Assembly: GCA_048061315.1 (NCBI GenBank)
Contig: JBGMRJ010000069.1
Span: 1 to 15,841 of the forward strand
Source: CAYQUC01 sp048061315
Lineage (GTDB): Bacteria > Pseudomonadota > Gammaproteobacteria > UBA6429 > Thiohalophilaceae
Length of the DNA stretch: 15,841 bases
Reading direction: 5' to 3'
The translations under genes and the position numbers were made by a program. Shown piece by piece: positions 13,882-15,841 of this stretch. The notes beneath the pieces were generated by a model. It searched no databases. It saw nothing but the letters and a program-made list of their open reading frames with translations, and was not told the origin of the DNA. Within the stretch, counting starts at the first letter, position 1; each line of letters opens with the position of its first letter.

Positions 13882-15396
13882 ATGGATTTATTAAAAAAAC
13901 TAAAAATAGATAAATTAAATTCAGGCGCATGTCCGGGACCTAACTGGTTAACGGCAGATGATAAAAATACAATTCATTCCATTAACCCGGCTACTGAAAA
14001 GAACATAGCCTCTGTTTCGTGCGCTACACAACAAGATTATGAAATAATTTTAAAAAATAGCCAACAGGCACAATTATTTTGGCGAACACAACCTGCACCG
14101 CTACGCGGGGAATTCATTCGTAATATTGCCAACGAACTACGATTGCATAAAGACTCGCTCGGTTCACTAATCGCACTAGAGATGGGCAAGATTAAACCGG
14201 AAGCCGATGGCGAAGTTCAGGAGATGATTGATATTGCTGATTTTGCTGTTGGGCAATCGCGTATGTTATATGGTAAAACGATGCATTCAGAACGCCCGAA
14301 CCATCGAATGTATGAGCAATGGCATCCTCTGGGTATTGTTGGTGTTATATCGGCTTTTAATTTTCCGATGGCAGTATGGGCGTGGAATGCGTTTATTGCC
14401 TGTATTTGTGGCAATACGGTCATTTGGAAGCCTTCTTCTCAGGTACCGTTATGTGCTATTGCTGTTCAGAATATTTGCAATAAAGTAATGGCCGATATGG
14501 GCTATGAGAGTTTATTTTCGTTATACATTACCAACCAGAATAAAGATACTGAGCTTTTTGTTGCTGACAAACGTATCCATCTAATTTCATTTACGGGTTC
14601 AACCAAAACAGGTCGCAAGGTGAGTAGCAGCGTAGCGAATCGTCTAGGCCGAAGCTTATTAGAATTAAGTGGCAACAATGCCATTATTCTGGACGAGACT
14701 GCTGATTTAAAACTGGCTATTCCCGGAATTGTATTCGGCGCGGTTGGAACCAGTGGCCAACGTTGCACAACAACACGACGCTTATTTATTCATTATGCCA
14801 TTTACCCTTCTGTTGTTAGCAAACTAATCGACGCCTACAAACAAATATCGATTGGCGAGCCACAACATAAGGCTACTTTAATGGGCCCCCTTATTAATAA
14901 AACCGCGGTAGATAAGTTTAATGAAACGATTTCAGAGATCGAAAAAAATAATGGCGAAATACTATGCGGTGGAAAGTGTCTTGAAAGAGACGGTTTTTAT
15001 GTTGAACCAACCATAGTTGCTATTTCACATGATGCCAGCCCGGTGTTGCAGGAAACGTTTGCTCCAATTCTGTATGTGATGTCCTATCAAAGTATCAATG
15101 AAGCCATCGAGATGCAAAATGAGGTTTCACATGGATTATCATCAGCCATTTTTACCAATAACTTTAAGACTGCTGAAATATTCTTATCGGCTATCGGCAG
15201 TGACTGTGGCATAGCCAATGTTAATATTGGAACGTCCGGGGCTGAAATTGGCGGTGCTTTTGGTGGTGAAAAAGATACCGGTGGTGGCCGAGAAGCCGGC
15301 TCAGATAGCTGGAAGCACTATATGCGCCGTCAAACCAACACTAGCAACTGGGGTAATGAGTTACCATTAGCCCAGGGTATTAAATTTGATTTATGA
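13882..15396 (+). CDS. Alpha-aminoadipic semialdehyde dehydrogenase (ALDH7/antiquitin type)
   Basis: This NAD(P)-dependent aldehyde dehydrogenase oxidises alpha-aminoadipic semialdehyde, in equilibrium with piperideine-6-carboxylate, to 2-aminoadipate. The 504-residue length fits ALDH7. Hallmarks are the conserved Asn in SAFNFPMAVWAWN (N160), the cofactor-binding K183 in IWKPSS, FTGSTKTG (237-244), the general base E261 in LLELSGNNAIIL, and the catalytic C295 in GTSGQRCTTTRRLF. The ELSGNNAII and GQRCTTTRRLF wording, together with WHPLGIVGVISAFNFP, marks the antiquitin branch. E261 is followed by LSGNN where many relatives have LGGNN, a minor change. A GAGA ribosome binding site lies about eight bases before the ATG. 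It is cotranscribed with the preceding lysine/saccharopine dehydrogenase, whose product is its substrate. Confidence 0.92.
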   Translation: MDLLKKLKIDKLNSGACPGPNWLTADDKNTIHSINPATEKNIASVSCATQQDYEIILKNSQQAQLFWRTQPAPLRGEFIRNIANELRLHKDSLGSLIALEMGKIKPEADGEVQEMIDIADFAVGQSRMLYGKTMHSERPNHRMYEQWHPLGIVGVISAFNFPMAVWAWNAFIACICGNTVIWKPSSQVPLCAIAVQNICNKVMADMGYESLFSLYITNQNKDTELFVADKRIHLISFTGSTKTGRKVSSSVANRLGRSLLELSGNNAIILDETADLKLAIPGIVFGAVGTSGQRCTTTRRLFIHYAIYPSVVSKLIDAYKQISIGEPQHKATLMGPLINKTAVDKFNETISEIEKNNGEILCGGKCLERDGFYVEPTIVAISHDASPVLQETFAPILYVMSYQSINEAIEMQNEVSHGLSSAIFTNNFKTAEIFLSAIGSDCGIANVNIGTSGAEIGGAFGGEKDTGGGREAGSDSWKHYMRRQTNTSNWGNELPLAQGIKFDL

Positions 15397-15397
15397 A

Positions 15398-15841
15398 TTA
15401 ATTAGACGCAAGCTCCAGATTAATATTCTTTTTATTAATTTCAACACGGCTTAATGTCATATTTTTTAAGTCACTTTTAAATTGCTTGCCTTTTAATCTA
15501 TAAATAGGATGCTTGTTCAGTCTTTCCTGTAAAACAGGCACCAAAGATTGCTCAAGTTTAGCGATATCCGAACTCTTAATATTTTTAGAATTTAAAATTC
15601 TCAATTTTATTTTGTTAAGTGTAATTTTTTTGGATTTTGGTGAGTAATCAATCGAACCTGATAATGTTACTTTGCCCTTATACACTGGTTGATAAACTGT
15701 TCTATTGGCACGTCTTTTCTTGACGGCCATCTTTAAATCCAGAACAATAGCAACATGCTGCCAACCTTCTTTTAATATAACTTTGGGATTTTTTAAATCT
15801 AATTTAACGCGAGCATTTGAATGTGTTAATGGAAATGAGCG
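15398..15841 (-). CDS. Probable DUF1439 family protein, C-terminal part (runs off right edge)
   Basis: The minus strand is open from the window edge to the TAG/TAA-type stop at 15398, 147 residues. An internal ATG at 15730 is not the true start, because the 37 codons upstream to the edge are open and look coding (SFPLTHSNARVKLDLKNPKV, then ILKEGWQHVAIVLDLKMA). The pattern of alternating strand residues, the segment YKGKVTLSGSIDYSPKSKK, and the later LRILNSKNI and HPIYRLKGKQFKSDL resemble the DUF1439 (YceB-like) family, whose members are usually lipoproteins or exported proteins of about 180 residues. The N-terminal signal would lie outside the window. The function of the family is poorly known. 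The gene is convergent with the ALDH gene, with one base between stop codons, and no terminator hairpin is visible between them. Confidence 0.6.
   Translation of the reverse strand, partial: RSFPLTHSNARVKLDLKNPKVILKEGWQHVAIVLDLKMAVKKRRANRTVYQPVYKGKVTLSGSIDYSPKSKKITLNKIKLRILNSKNIKSSDIAKLEQSLVPVLQERLNKHPIYRLKGKQFKSDLKNMTLSRVEINKKNINLELASN

Noticed and set aside
15398..15730. Complete 110-residue gene starting at the ATG at 15730
   Set aside because: The frame continues open to the window edge with coding-like sequence, so the gene is partial and begins outside the window.

Overview
The window is 15.8 kb of AT-rich DNA (mostly A/T-ending codons) from a draft genome or metagenome assembly. One 100-N scaffold gap interrupts it at 13423-13522. 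Gene content (EgtB/EgtD, glutaredoxin 3, a MoxR/VWA pair, a DsrS-like protein, a TrpD2-like protein) points to a gammaproteobacterium, and the DsrS-like gene suggests a sulfur oxidiser of the dsr type. The dsr core genes are outside the window, so this lifestyle is inferred from one gene recognised from memory.

Left part, minus strand. The edge carries the N-terminal piece of an iron-containing alcohol dehydrogenase (1-237). A 224-base spacer follows, holding an orphan plus-strand terminator and a candidate small RNA. Next are egtD (462-1442) and egtB (1472-2776), the two core enzymes of ergothioneine synthesis, preceded by their own control region. Upstream of these lies a tight five-gene minus-strand unit, read from 7252 down to 2894: SEL1-repeat protein, MoxR AAA+ ATPase, VWA protein with a metallopeptidase-like HExxH domain, DsrS-like protein, glutaredoxin 3. 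MoxR/VWA pairs in other systems mature or remodel metal enzymes. An analogous role linked to sulfur metabolism is the most interesting hypothesis here.

Middle. Divergent from that unit across a 257-base region with two dyads are a TrpD2-like protein (7510-8601) and a 64-residue protein with a layout like the Rmf/CrpP family (8671-8865), closed by tandem hairpins. A conserved-looking unknown protein on the minus strand (8952-9521, GTG start) faces a plus-strand protein of unknown function with an HExxE motif (9663-10721). A 2-oxoglutarate/Fe(II) oxygenase follows (10780-11370).

Right part. A lysine-degradation cluster: a DUF1338/HglS-like 2-oxoadipate dioxygenase on the minus strand (11379-12542), and divergent from it a saccharopine-dehydrogenase/lysine 6-dehydrogenase family protein (12614-13863) and an ALDH7-type alpha-aminoadipic semialdehyde dehydrogenase (13882-15396). 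Together they could take lysine-derived semialdehyde to 2-aminoadipate and, after a transamination not encoded here, to 2-hydroxyglutarate. The dehydrogenase is split only by an assembly artefact: the gap is flanked by an exact 55-base duplication, and removing one copy plus the Ns restores a 364-residue reading frame. The right edge holds part of a DUF1439-like gene on the minus strand (15398-15841).

No CRISPR array, tRNA, rRNA, insertion sequence or phage gene was seen.
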